From Gynuella sunshinyii YC6258 (GTDB taxonomy: Bacteria; Pseudomonadota; Gammaproteobacteria; Pseudomonadales; Natronospirillaceae): DNA of 64,000 nt. The translations under genes were made by a program, and so were the position numbers. The DNA is taken from positions 4,998,593 through 5,062,592 of the forward strand of contig NZ_CP007142.1 of the NCBI RefSeq assembly GCF_000940805.1. The letters run 5' to 3'. The notes below the pieces were generated by a model. The model was not told the DNA's origin. It did no database searches and was given only the letters and a program-made list of their open reading frames with translations. Positions 55,906 to 64,000 of this stretch are shown one piece after another (position 1 is the stretch's first letter; the number at the start of each line of letters is the position of its first letter).

Positions 55906-57162
55906 TCAGAATTCATGATCCGCGGTATCTGGATTCAGATTGGTAATACCCAGAGCATTCGCAGCATTTTCGATTCCCTGTGTCTCGGTGACAAGGGCTG
56001 CAATAGCTTGTCGAATAATTTCATGACCAGCTTCATTTTCCGGTGCGATCATCTGATCAAACGCAACGTGGTCCTGTTCAGCCGATTTGACCATTACAGT
56101 CAATGCGTCAGTGGTTGCCTTGAAATCCGCATCCAACTGTTTGGAAAGAGCTTTATCGGTTTTCCGCAGTAGTTTTCGTAAACTGGCACCCTTGGTTTTC
56201 TTGCCATCCGTTGCGATATAGGTGCCATAGTAAATATTACGAATACCCTGCGCATCGTAGAAATGAGAATTATGGGTATTGTCGCTGAAGCAGTCATGTT
56301 CATCTTCCGTGGAATTTGCCTCCAAAGCGACTTTCATACGCTCCCCGGCCAATTCACCCAAGGCCAGACTGCCCATACCAAATAACATCTTACGAATGAC
56401 CTGCTGTTCAGGCTCGGCTAGCAGTTCAGCCCGATAATTATCAGCGACATCCGCCTGCCATTGACGGGTCATCCACTCCAGATCATTGACCAGCAATTGA
56501 GTGGCCGCTTGCAGATATTGACCCCGACGATCACAGTTGCCATGCGTACAACCAGTGCCCGTTACATAGTCAGTGAAGGGACGATCACCTGCACCGGCTT
56601 CTGAGCCATGAAGATCCTGACCCCACAACAAAAATTCAATAGCGTGGTAACCGGTCGCCACGTTGGCTTCAGATCCGGCGAACTCATTCAGACTGGATAA
56701 CAGTTCCGGCGTCAACTCCGTCATATCAATGGTTTGACCACCCATTTCCAGTTTAGGCGTGGCAACAATATTCAGAGTGGCACCCGGATTACCGAGTTCA
56801 TAAATGTAGGTACCCTGATCGACATAATCGATCAATCCTTCATCCAACGGCCAGGCATTCAGCCCCCCTTCCCAGTCATCCACAACAGGGTTACCGAAAC
56901 GAAATACTTCAGATTGTTGATAAGGAATGCGGGAAACTTTCCACGCAGCTTTGGCAGCAGCCATAGTCTCAGCACTAGGCTCTTTCACCAGGGCATCAAC
57001 CGCAGCCTGCAGATCTTGGGCAGTAGCCAGCGCATCAGCATATGTGGCATAAGCGATATCCGCATAATTCTTGACGATTTTACTTTCCAGGCTAACAGCA
57101 GAAGCCGCTCCTGCACATAAAGCTGTCATCATTCCGACAGCCAGCTTGACACGATACTTCAT
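55906..57162 (-). CDS. Imelysin family iron-regulated protein
   Basis: Periplasmic or surface iron-uptake-associated protein, 418 residues. Signal peptide MKYRVKLAVGMMTALCAGAASA. The imelysin GxHxxE motif is in TGYHAIEFLLWGQDLHG (~184), preceded by FRFGNPVVDDWEGGLNAWPLDEGLIDYVD. The IrpA-like features are the length and the second half (GSLALGELAGERMKVALEANSTEDEHDCFSDNTH). The ATG at 57162 has GGGGAG upstream. A Fur box lies 23 bases before it. First gene of a four-gene operon. Confidence 0.93.
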   Translation of the reverse strand: MKYRVKLAVGMMTALCAGAASAVSLESKIVKNYADIAYATYADALATAQDLQAAVDALVKEPSAETMAAAKAAWKVSRIPYQQSEVFRFGNPVVDDWEGGLNAWPLDEGLIDYVDQGTYIYELGNPGATLNIVATPKLEMGGQTIDMTELTPELLSSLNEFAGSEANVATGYHAIEFLLWGQDLHGSEAGAGDRPFTDYVTGTGCTHGNCDRRGQYLQAATQLLVNDLEWMTRQWQADVADNYRAELLAEPEQQVIRKMLFGMGSLALGELAGERMKVALEANSTEDEHDCFSDNTHNSHFYDAQGIRNIYYGTYIATDGKKTKGASLRKLLRKTDKALSKQLDADFKATTDALTVMVKSAEQDHVAFDQMIAPENEAGHEIIRQAIAALVTETQGIENAANALGITNLNPDTADHEF

Positions 57163-57184
57163 TCTTACTCCCCGTTTACTTAAT

Positions 57185-57199
57185 TGATAATTATTATCA
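57185..57199. promoter_or_regulatory. Fur box upstream of the imelysin operon
   Basis: TGATAAT-T-ATTATCA is a perfect 7-1-7 inverted repeat matching the Fur consensus core. It sits 23 bases before the imelysin ATG (minus) and 78 bases before the small membrane protein gene on the plus strand, so it may control both directions. Predicts repression under iron-rich conditions. Confidence 0.9.
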
Positions 57200-57276
57200 T
57201 TTGAAATGCTAACAAAATACCCATAACATGCAATCAATAATTATTTGGATTTGCATTTACAAACGGAGATTTCATC

Positions 57277-57453
57277 ATGTTTCTGACAGCACTGTTTTCC
57301 ATCATGGTGATGTTTGTATGGCTACTGATCATTCTGGGATCAGATCGGGAAAATAAATATTTCGGACTGAAAGCAGGACGGCTTTTTCAATGGGGTCTGC
57401 CAACTGCAGTCGTCATGGCCATCAGCATAGAGTTATTACATTTTTATTTTTGA
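57277..57453 (+). CDS. Small two-segment membrane protein (58 residues)
   Basis: Begins MFLTALFSIMVMFVWLLIILG (first membrane segment), then a charged turn (SDRENKYFGLKAGRLFQW) and a second hydrophobic stretch (GLPTAVVMAISIELLHFYF). GGAG lies 9 bases before the ATG. No family recognised. It is divergent from the imelysin operon across the Fur box and ends 10 bases inside the convergent rmuC gene. The ribosome site and membrane topology support a real gene; homology is untested. Confidence 0.62.
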   Translation: MFLTALFSIMVMFVWLLIILGSDRENKYFGLKAGRLFQWGLPTAVVMAISIELLHFYF

Positions 57454-58853
57454 AATCTGTCGGCGCTAACCACGCTTGAATCCAGCAGCTCCTGAGCGTC
57501 ATCAGCCTCACGGGCAAAATTTTCCGGCAAGTTTTTTTTGGCTGTGGCCCCCATGGCCTTGAGCTTCTCCACTCGTCCCAACAGGTTGCCACGACCACTC
57601 TCAAGTCGTTTGACAGTTTGCTCGTAGGACTCCGATGCTTTGTTCAAATGCCGGCCAATCTCGTTTACCGACTCCAGCACCATGACAAATTGATCGTACA
57701 AACGGCCCGCATCCTGGGCGATACGTTCAGCATTGGTGTTTTGGTTTTCATAGCGCCAGATGCTCTGCACAGTACGCAAAGTGGCCAGTAAGGTTGTCGG
57801 ACTAACCAGAATTATGTTTTTTTCAAAAGCGGATGTGAAAATACCGGAATCAGTTTCCACTGCCAGCATAAATGCCGCTTCAACCGGAATAAACAACAAG
57901 ACAAAATCCAGACTGCGCACACCTTCAAGACGTTCATAGTTTTTCGCTGACAACAGCTGAATATGACGCTTGACGGAGTCCACATGAGCGCGCAAATGTT
58001 TAACACGCAACTCATCGGTCTCTGCATTGCAGGTTCGCTCATAATCCAGCAAAGAGACTTTCGAATCGATAATAATGTCTTTATTTTCAGGCAGATGAAC
58101 AATGACATCAGGTATTTGACGCTTGCCGGCTTCATCCTTCAGCACAACCTGGACATCATATTCATGACCTTTGCGTAATCCACTCTCCTGAAGGATTTTT
58201 TCGAGTACCATCTCACCCCAGTTACCCTGGATTTTATTATCTCCTTTCAAAGCACGGGTAAGCGCTTGTGCCTCCTGGGACATTTTCAGATTCAGATCTT
58301 TTAAACTTCCCAGCTCAAGTCGCAACATTCTCCGGTCATCGGTATCTTTTTCATAAACATCCTCCACCCGCTGGCGGAAATCCTGCATCTGGCTTCGCAA
58401 AGGACTCAGCAACGCTTCAAGCGAGTCCTTGTTGTCCTGCTTGAAGGCTTGTCGTTTTTCTTCGAATATCTTGTTGGCCAGGTTCTGAAACGATTGCGTC
58501 AACCGCTCTTCTTCACGCTGCACCAGCTCCATCTGCTCCCGATACCGTCGACTTTCCTCGCTGCGGCGAGTTTCAATAACAGCCAGTTGCTGCTGCAACT
58601 GACGTACCCGGTTATCACTCAGATCCAGCTTGTCGCGCAAACTCGCGATCTCACGATCCTGACCGACTAACTGAGCGGATTGCTGTTGTTCCTTAAGATT
58701 TGAGACCGCCTGATGATGACGCAGATGCTCCAACTCATCCCGCTGGCCCCGCCGTTTTGCAGCAGTAATGAAGATCCACCCCAGCAGCAGTAACACCAAC
58801 AATACAGCAATTCCAGCCACGGTCTGCCACACTACCAGTTGTTCAATAATCAC
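57444..58853 (-). CDS. rmuC: DNA recombination protein RmuC
   Basis: 469 residues: an N-terminal membrane segment (VWQTVAGIAVLLVLLLLGWIFI), a long coiled coil (~30-160), then the RmuC nuclease-like domain (LKGDNKIQGNWGEMVLEKILQESGLRKGHEYDVQ, DVIVHLPENKDIIIDSKVSLLDYER). RmuC limits recombination at short inverted repeats in E. coli. The C-terminal tail (RVEKLKAMGATAKKNLPENF) is family-typical. Single gene. Confidence 0.94.
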   Translation of the reverse strand: MIIEQLVVWQTVAGIAVLLVLLLLGWIFITAAKRRGQRDELEHLRHHQAVSNLKEQQQSAQLVGQDREIASLRDKLDLSDNRVRQLQQQLAVIETRRSEESRRYREQMELVQREEERLTQSFQNLANKIFEEKRQAFKQDNKDSLEALLSPLRSQMQDFRQRVEDVYEKDTDDRRMLRLELGSLKDLNLKMSQEAQALTRALKGDNKIQGNWGEMVLEKILQESGLRKGHEYDVQVVLKDEAGKRQIPDVIVHLPENKDIIIDSKVSLLDYERTCNAETDELRVKHLRAHVDSVKRHIQLLSAKNYERLEGVRSLDFVLLFIPVEAAFMLAVETDSGIFTSAFEKNIILVSPTTLLATLRTVQSIWRYENQNTNAERIAQDAGRLYDQFVMVLESVNEIGRHLNKASESYEQTVKRLESGRGNLLGRVEKLKAMGATAKKNLPENFAREADDAQELLDSSVVSADRFQK

Positions 58854-58936
58854 GTATGTATCCCTAACAAAATCAATTAAAAAAACCTGCGATTTTTTTT
58901 CGCTCTGCTAAATTAAATTTATATAGGAGGAAAAAT

Positions 58937-59260
58937 ATGAGCATCACTATATTACAGGCTACCCAGGAAATAGACGATCTGCTGCCATTGCTGGACCGCG
59001 CCTATTGGGAAGCCAACAGTATTGATCACAAGGATACCATACACAACGTCATCTGGTTGCTGACCCAGGAAGCCATAGAGTTGCACAAAGTCAGCATTCA
59101 GGATGGCCACTACCGCTACGAACCGGTGACCGAGACAATACGTCACGCGTTACCACAAATGCGATACCTGGTGGAAAACCTGAGCGAAGTCTGTCGACGA
59201 ACCAATACTCACAAAGTATTGAGCCCGGCACTGCACAGCGCGATAACCATCTTCGACTAG
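58937..59260 (+). CDS. Unknown conserved-looking cytoplasmic protein
   Basis: 107 residues, helical and without signal peptide. Segments such as LLPLLDRAYWEANSIDHKDTIHNVIWLLTQEAIELHKVSIQDG and VLSPALHSAITIFD give no family I recognise. A strong ribosome site (AGGAGG) precedes the ATG. It lies 61 bases before ansA and may be co-transcribed with it. Confidence 0.78.
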   Translation: MSITILQATQEIDDLLPLLDRAYWEANSIDHKDTIHNVIWLLTQEAIELHKVSIQDGHYRYEPVTETIRHALPQMRYLVENLSEVCRRTNTHKVLSPALHSAITIFD

Positions 59261-59321
59261 CACTCGTCAAAAAATCCTGATACCACTTATCGGTATCAAT
59301 TCTGACCTGGCAGGCATAGCC

Positions 59322-60302
59322 ATGAAAAAAACATTAGTGCTGTATACGGGCGGAACCATCGGCATGAAGCCATCAGTCAAAGGTCTTGTCCCGGTCACCG
59401 GTTTTTTTGAAAAATATTTGCGCAGCCAGGATTTTTGCCGCTCCCATAAACTACCCGATTTCGACTTTATTGAATTCAAGCCAGTGCTTGATTCTTCTCA
59501 AATGCAGCCGCAAACGTGGAATGACATTGCTGATCAGATTGTTGCTCATTATGACGACTATGATGGCTTTATGATTATCCATGGTACGGATACGATGGCA
59601 TATACCTCATCGGCACTCAGCTTCATGTTGCGCAATCTCGACAAGCCGGTAGTCATGACCGGTGCAATGTATTCTATTGTCGATCCCGGATCGGATGGTC
59701 CGGGCAATATTCTCGGTGCCTTTGATGCATTGATGTTTCCAGCTAACCAGCAGGTTTGTGTTTATTTTGCAGGGCATCTGTTTCCCGGCAGTCACATTAC
59801 CAAAATGGACTCGATGGACCATGATGCCTTCGCCGCGCCAGTCAGTGGTCCTTTGGACTTACGTATCCACTACAACAAGACTGGAAGCGGTGATATCTCA
59901 TTATTTCAGGCTCAGACAACACATATCGATATTCTGCATTTTTACCCTGGAGCATCGCTGTCGACTCTTGAAAACATGGTCGCAAGTGACAGCAAAGCCA
60001 TCGTATTACGCAGCTACGGTAGCGGCAATGGTCCTGACAACCCTGATTTTTATGACCTTTTGAAACAGGCACAGCAGAAACAGAAACTGATCATCAACAG
60101 CAGCCAGTGTTTTCGCCCTCTGGTGAATATGGCCCGCTATGGCGCCGGCGCGCAATTGCTGGACAGCGGAGCAATTGGCTCTCAAACCATGACCCTGGAA
60201 GCCATCATCACCAAACTGACGGTATTGTTTTCCAACTTCAAAGAACTGGAAACAATCAAACAACAGTTTGAGACCCCGTGGGCCATGGAATATCCAAACT
60301 AG
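59322..60302 (+). CDS. ansA: Type I (cytoplasmic) L-asparaginase
   Basis: Hydrolyses asparagine to aspartate and ammonia. 326 residues, no signal peptide, as for the type I enzyme. First catalytic threonine in VLYTGGTIGMKPS (~12), second in FMIIHGTDTMAYTSSAL, followed by VVMTGAMYSIVDPGSDGPGNILGAFDAL. It fits the nitrogen-handling theme of the window, but no regulatory link is visible. Confidence 0.95.
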   Translation: MKKTLVLYTGGTIGMKPSVKGLVPVTGFFEKYLRSQDFCRSHKLPDFDFIEFKPVLDSSQMQPQTWNDIADQIVAHYDDYDGFMIIHGTDTMAYTSSALSFMLRNLDKPVVMTGAMYSIVDPGSDGPGNILGAFDALMFPANQQVCVYFAGHLFPGSHITKMDSMDHDAFAAPVSGPLDLRIHYNKTGSGDISLFQAQTTHIDILHFYPGASLSTLENMVASDSKAIVLRSYGSGNGPDNPDFYDLLKQAQQKQKLIINSSQCFRPLVNMARYGAGAQLLDSGAIGSQTMTLEAIITKLTVLFSNFKELETIKQQFETPWAMEYPN

Positions 60303-60375
60303 CCGGACTGGCTTGCAGTTGGCGCCGGTGCCCGCATAATGGTTTGTCTTATTGCAGACATAGAGAGCAAACCCC

Positions 60376-60774
60376 ATGAGCACCGGTACCTGGGAACCAG
60401 AACCCCAAACCCCAAGAACCCCCGACGCCGCAGTACTGGCGAAATTTCTGAATCTGACGGATGAACAAACGGCCAGTCTCGCTGAACATCTTGATGCTCC
60501 AACCCTGGCTGACAATCAGTACCTGATGAACCTTGATCTGGCAGCCTGGCAGGCGGTCGCAGATAATTTCGACGATACCGAAATTCGCCGGCTAATTCGT
60601 TTTTTTACTCTTGCGGAAGCACAACTACCTGGCTGGGAGGCACAGGAAAAATCTCCAGTCATCTGGCTCTGTCGAATCCTTAAGCAGCGGGGACAGTTTC
60701 CAGATAAAGAGCTGACCCGTTGGATCAAAGCACATACCAAAAACCGCTTTCTCCCTTATGGCAGCGTGTTGTGA
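60376..60774 (+). CDS. Unknown protein translationally coupled to hrpB
   Basis: 132 residues, helical, soluble. Contains DDTEIRRLIRFFTLAEAQLPGWEAQEKSPVIWLCRILKQRGQFPDKELTRWIKAHTKNRFLPYGSVL, where the last part looks like a conserved helical domain. No family recognised. Its stop codon overlaps the hrpB GTG start (GTGA), which supports it as a gene and suggests a link to the helicase. Confidence 0.78.
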   Translation: MSTGTWEPEPQTPRTPDAAVLAKFLNLTDEQTASLAEHLDAPTLADNQYLMNLDLAAWQAVADNFDDTEIRRLIRFFTLAEAQLPGWEAQEKSPVIWLCRILKQRGQFPDKELTRWIKAHTKNRFLPYGSVL

Positions 60775-63134
60775 CGCTACCGGTATTTGATATTCAGGAA
60801 CCTCTGCAAAGCACTCTGAGCAATCACCCGATCACCTTATTACAGGCCCCTCCCGGCTCAGGCAAAACCAGCTGGGTACCGATCTGGCTGAACCGCCTAG
60901 GTGGCAAGGTACTACTGATTCAGCCACGCCGGATTGCGGTATTGAACGCTGTGAGACAGCTCTCCCGTAATCTTGATGATAGACCTGAAGGTACGGTGGG
61001 CTATCGCATGCGTTTCGATACCCACATCACCAGACACACTGAGATTGAGGTAGTCACCGAAGGCGTATTTGTCCGGCTATTGCAATCCGATCCAGAGTTA
61101 GCTGGCTATCAATGGGTTATTTTTGATGAATTTCATGAACGTAACCTGGATGCCGATCTTGGTCTGGCATTGGTACGCTCCTGTCATGAACTGTTCCGCC
61201 CGGATCTCAAAATTCTGCTGATGTCTGCCACCCTGAATGAGGGCAGAATCAGTCAGCAACTGGGGGCACCAGTGATCAAGTCCGACGGCCGCTCCTTTCC
61301 CATAGAGATCCGTTATCAGCATGCAGCATCACCAGACATGAACAAGATGATACTGCAGGCCATCAACAGCGTACTCGCCACAGTACCGGGAAATTTACTG
61401 GTATTTCTGCCCGGCATGAAAGAAATTCTGAGTTGTCGTGATTTTCTGCAACCACAACTGCCTGACGACCTTCAAATTGATATTCTGCACGGCAGCTGTT
61501 CAATACAGGAACAGAAGCAGGCACTGGAGCTCACCCAACAGCGCAAACTGATTCTGGCCAGTCCGGTTGCTGAATCGAGCATTACCTTACCGGATATCAG
61601 AGTCGTCATCGATTCCGGTCTGGCACGATTCCCCCGTTATGACCGGGACACCGGCATGACCCATCTGATGACCCGTAAAATCAGCAAAGCCAATGCAGAC
61701 CAGCGGGCCGGCCGGGCAGGACGAACGGCACCGGGCATATGCATAAGGCTGTGGAGCGAAGATCAGCAAAATGGTCTTGCCCCCTTTCCCGCCGTTGAAA
61801 TTGAGCAGGCGGATTACAGCCGGATGCTACTTGAGATTGCCGCCTGGGGCATGCAGGTCGATGAACTGAACTGGCTGACCAAACCAAACCCGGCCAATGT
61901 CACAGAAACACAGAGCATGCTGAAATCCATTGCTGCTGTGCATTTCGAATCGGGACTACACATTACCGATCACGGCCAGAAACTACTGTCTATGCCCTGC
62001 CATCCGCGACTGGCACACATGATTTGCGAACAACCGGGAGACCTGACCGTCAGACTGGCAGTGTTACTGCAGGAGCGTCCCGTGCCTCAGGGCATGGTCG
62101 ATGACTCCTGGTTGAAGCAGACGTTGACCACGAGCGAACGACAGTTACAGCAAAGGTTATCGAAACTCGTCACCATGGGTCACTATCCGGATTGGAAAGC
62201 CGCTCTGTGCCAGGCTTTTCCCGACCACATTGGCCATCGACTGAGCGACAACAAAATAAAACTCGCTAATGGCCAACAACTGACAATAACGAAACCGGAC
62301 AGCTATGCACCCTGGCTACTGGCGCTCAAATTCAACGACCAGAGAATTATCAGCTGGATAGACCTGAAGGATTTCCAGCCTCAAGCATTCCCAAATATGT
62401 TGATAAAACAAAATAACCTGACATTGGAAAACAACCGTCTTCAGGCCAAAGAGGTCGAGCTATTCGGTCGCATCCGGCTGAAGCAGCGCAATATCCCTGT
62501 GAACGTAGAGCAACGCCTTCAATTCTGGGATGATTATTTCCACCATCATGGCCTCAGCGATGTTCCCCTGACGGACGCGGAAAAAATCCTGCTGAAACGA
62601 ATGTCCTGGATGTCAGAACTCACCCATGACGAACAGTGGCCAGGGAAAAGCCGCTCGCCGCTTGATTTTTTGTGCGAGCATCGACAACAGTATCTGCTTC
62701 CCATATGCACCGAAGTCAACTGCTTAAATGACATTGAAATTAGTCGAGCCTTGGATATGATGCTGAGCTGGGAACAACGACAGGCCTTGGATAACATGCT
62801 GCCCGTGTCGATTGTTATAAATGACCGGCCAAGACCACTTGTCTATGGTGAACAGGGTCGGGTATCCATTGCTATCAAACTGCAGGAGACTTTCGGGTTG
62901 CTCAAGAATCCAACCATCGCCGGAGGCCGTATTCCGGTTGTCTTTGAGCTGTTGTCTCCCGCCGGCAGACCATTACAGATCACCGCAGATCTGGAACACT
63001 TCTGGCATCACAACTATCAGGACATCCGCAAAGAGATGCGTGGCCGCTATCCAAAACATCCCTGGCCGGAAGATCCTGTCAACGCCAAACCGACTGCATA
63101 TACCAAACGCCATGCCGCCAGGAGTGAACTGTGA
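60771..63134 (+). CDS. hrpB: ATP-dependent helicase HrpB
   Basis: DEAH-box RNA helicase, 787 residues. Motif I APPGSGKT, Ia QPRRIAV, II as DEFH in VIFDEFHERNLDADLGLAL (HrpB has DEFH), III MSATL, VI as QRAGRAGRTAPG, then a winged-helix/ratchet region and the HrpB C-terminal domain (QAFPNMLIKQNNLTLENNRLQAKEVELFGRIRL and, near the end, WPEDPVNAKPTAYTKRH). The GTG at 60771 overlaps the upstream stop and gives the family N-terminus; an in-frame TTG at 60720 lies inside the upstream gene. Confidence 0.93.
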   Translation: MTLPVFDIQEPLQSTLSNHPITLLQAPPGSGKTSWVPIWLNRLGGKVLLIQPRRIAVLNAVRQLSRNLDDRPEGTVGYRMRFDTHITRHTEIEVVTEGVFVRLLQSDPELAGYQWVIFDEFHERNLDADLGLALVRSCHELFRPDLKILLMSATLNEGRISQQLGAPVIKSDGRSFPIEIRYQHAASPDMNKMILQAINSVLATVPGNLLVFLPGMKEILSCRDFLQPQLPDDLQIDILHGSCSIQEQKQALELTQQRKLILASPVAESSITLPDIRVVIDSGLARFPRYDRDTGMTHLMTRKISKANADQRAGRAGRTAPGICIRLWSEDQQNGLAPFPAVEIEQADYSRMLLEIAAWGMQVDELNWLTKPNPANVTETQSMLKSIAAVHFESGLHITDHGQKLLSMPCHPRLAHMICEQPGDLTVRLAVLLQERPVPQGMVDDSWLKQTLTTSERQLQQRLSKLVTMGHYPDWKAALCQAFPDHIGHRLSDNKIKLANGQQLTITKPDSYAPWLLALKFNDQRIISWIDLKDFQPQAFPNMLIKQNNLTLENNRLQAKEVELFGRIRLKQRNIPVNVEQRLQFWDDYFHHHGLSDVPLTDAEKILLKRMSWMSELTHDEQWPGKSRSPLDFLCEHRQQYLLPICTEVNCLNDIEISRALDMMLSWEQRQALDNMLPVSIVINDRPRPLVYGEQGRVSIAIKLQETFGLLKNPTIAGGRIPVVFELLSPAGRPLQITADLEHFWHHNYQDIRKEMRGRYPKHPWPEDPVNAKPTAYTKRHAARSEL

Positions 63135-63505
63135 CCAAGAATGGAACCAAAGGGTTCAGCAGATTGATCAATGCAACCCGTTTTACGTTTAAGGGATTGA
63201 TCGCTGCATGGAAAAATGAAGAAGCTTTCCGCCTTGAAGTACTTGGACTGCTTTGTATTCTGCCTCTGGCAATCTGGCTGGCCAGCAGTTATCTGCAGTT
63301 TGCTTTACTATTGGGAAGTGGCTTGGTGGTGGTGATCGTTGAGCTGATCAATTCTGCCATCGAAGCTGTGGTGGATCGAATTGGTGAAGAACGTCATGAG
63401 TTGTCAGGTCGTGCCAAGGACATGGGATCTGCGGCGGTATTTCTGGCGCTGATCCTTACAGCAATTATCTGGATTGCAGTAGTATTTGACCGCTTTTCAG
63501 GTTAG
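63131..63505 (+). CDS. dgkA: Diacylglycerol kinase DgkA
   Basis: Small inner-membrane kinase that recycles diacylglycerol to phosphatidic acid. 124 residues, three membrane segments. The signature is EAFRLEVL near the first membrane helix, then VVVIVELINSAIEAVVDRIGEERHELSGRAKDMGSAAVFLAL. The GTG start overlaps the hrpB stop (GTGA). Confidence 0.95.
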   Translation: MTKNGTKGFSRLINATRFTFKGLIAAWKNEEAFRLEVLGLLCILPLAIWLASSYLQFALLLGSGLVVVIVELINSAIEAVVDRIGEERHELSGRAKDMGSAAVFLALILTAIIWIAVVFDRFSG

Positions 63506-63512
63506 GGACCAC

Positions 63513-63878
63513 TCAAAAGTGTTTGTAAGGCCAGTAGTCAGCAGGACGATCCTCGATCTTCTCCAGCGCAGCCACCTGTTGCTCAAAAGCCGAGATAATT
63601 TTCATGGTGTATCCAAAAGACTCTTCATCATCCATATTGATCGTCGTCACGACCAGACACAAACGACTGCAACATCGCTGATGACTTTTGATAAACAAAT
63701 TATCAATTTGCCATTGCTCAGCAAACTCAGTCAGCAGTTCCGGGGAAGATATCGGGGTTTTGACTTTAAGCCACCAACACCGCTCCCAGCTGTTTCGGGA
63801 GAGGCGTCTTTTGGGGGGGAGAAAGGGAATGTCAGGCTGTTCCAGGTTAAATTCAAATAAATTTTCCGCAAAAGCCAT
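63513..63878 (-). CDS. Unknown small protein convergent to dgkA
   Basis: 121 residues from the ATG at 63878 (a TTG at 63893 is possible). Begins MAFAENLFEFNLEQPDIPFLPPKRRLSRNSWERCWWLKVKTPISSPELLTEF; contains RCCSRLCLVVTTINMDDEESFGYTMKII. Two alternating beta/alpha units are suggested; no family recognised. Gene order (convergent, 7-base gap) and the end of the neighbour support it, but the ribosome site is weak. Nothing was identified in 63894-64000. Confidence 0.6.
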   Translation of the reverse strand: MAFAENLFEFNLEQPDIPFLPPKRRLSRNSWERCWWLKVKTPISSPELLTEFAEQWQIDNLFIKSHQRCCSRLCLVVTTINMDDEESFGYTMKIISAFEQQVAALEKIEDRPADYWPYKHF

Positions 63879-64000
63879 AACACTGATATCCAATTAGTCA
63901 ACTACATGCTGTTAAAAACAAGGGTCTGTGACAATTAGTATAGCTGTTCAAAAAACAAACAGTCATAAAACAGCCATTTTTTCATGCTCGAAGCGCTCCA

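Overview
The window looks like a chromosomal segment of a marine-type, Gram-negative gammaproteobacterium, probably of the Oceanospirillales. The evidence is the smc-zipA-ligA order, a complete System I cytochrome c maturation operon next to a fliK-like/flhB-tail pair, rlmJ, rmuC, tcdA, the TIGR03545/TIGR03546 pair, a YheU protein, and a Fur box in front of an imelysin/DUF1111/DUF1513 operon. Gene density is high and genes within operons often overlap by 1-4 bases. I saw no tRNA, rRNA, insertion sequence, integrase or CRISPR array.

Layout. 1-5.4 kb (minus): urtABCDE, a high-affinity urea ABC importer whose urtE runs off the left edge; a perfect 7-2-7 palindrome lies upstream of urtA. 5.6-12.1 kb: three paralogous secreted GLUG-repeat proteins on the minus strand, with a DedA-family membrane protein gene on the plus strand between the second and third. 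All three GLUG genes carry the same ~35-bp block about 48 bp before the start codon, and the first two share a perfect 84-bp 3' end. 12.4-16.7 kb (minus): a LuxR-type response regulator and a large hybrid sensor kinase whose N-terminal half is an NCS1 (nucleobase/hydantoin-type) permease joined through a cysteine-rich linker. 16.9-21.1 kb: DNA glycosylase tag, an unknown membrane protein, a small ankyrin protein, rlmJ and a RutR-like TetR regulator. 21.4-29.98 kb: modF, a secreted glycerophosphodiesterase, a SlyD-type isomerase, a pseudouridine synthase, the TIGR03545/03546 envelope pair, tcdA and an HDOD protein. 30.2-39.1 kb: a small cytochrome c, then a minus-strand run smc-zipA-ligA-unknown-yheU-DUF2489-spermidine-synthase-like. 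39.3-46.25 kb (minus): ccmABCDEFGHI, including a 58-residue ccmD. 46.5-49.1 kb (plus): a FliK-like protein, a stand-alone FlhB tail and a VOC protein. 49.2-52.3 kb (minus): an orphan sugar-binding protein and gnd. 52.5-57.2 kb (minus): a Fur-box operon of imelysin, diheme DUF1111, imelysin-like and DUF1513. 57.3-63.9 kb: a small membrane protein, rmuC (minus), an unknown, ansA, an unknown coupled to hrpB, dgkA and an unknown (minus).

How they work together. Urea uptake plus a permease-type sensor kinase suggests nitrogen (urea/purine) sensing; the GLUG cluster lies between the transporter and its possible regulators. The ccm operon would supply heme attachment for the two CxxCH proteins seen here (the small cytochrome and the DUF1111 protein). 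The Fur-box operon is an iron-starvation module of the cell envelope.

The least explained part is the GLUG triplet: a tandem family with a conserved leader element, putative calcium loops and an adjacent two-component system. Function, operator and regulatory links there are inference.
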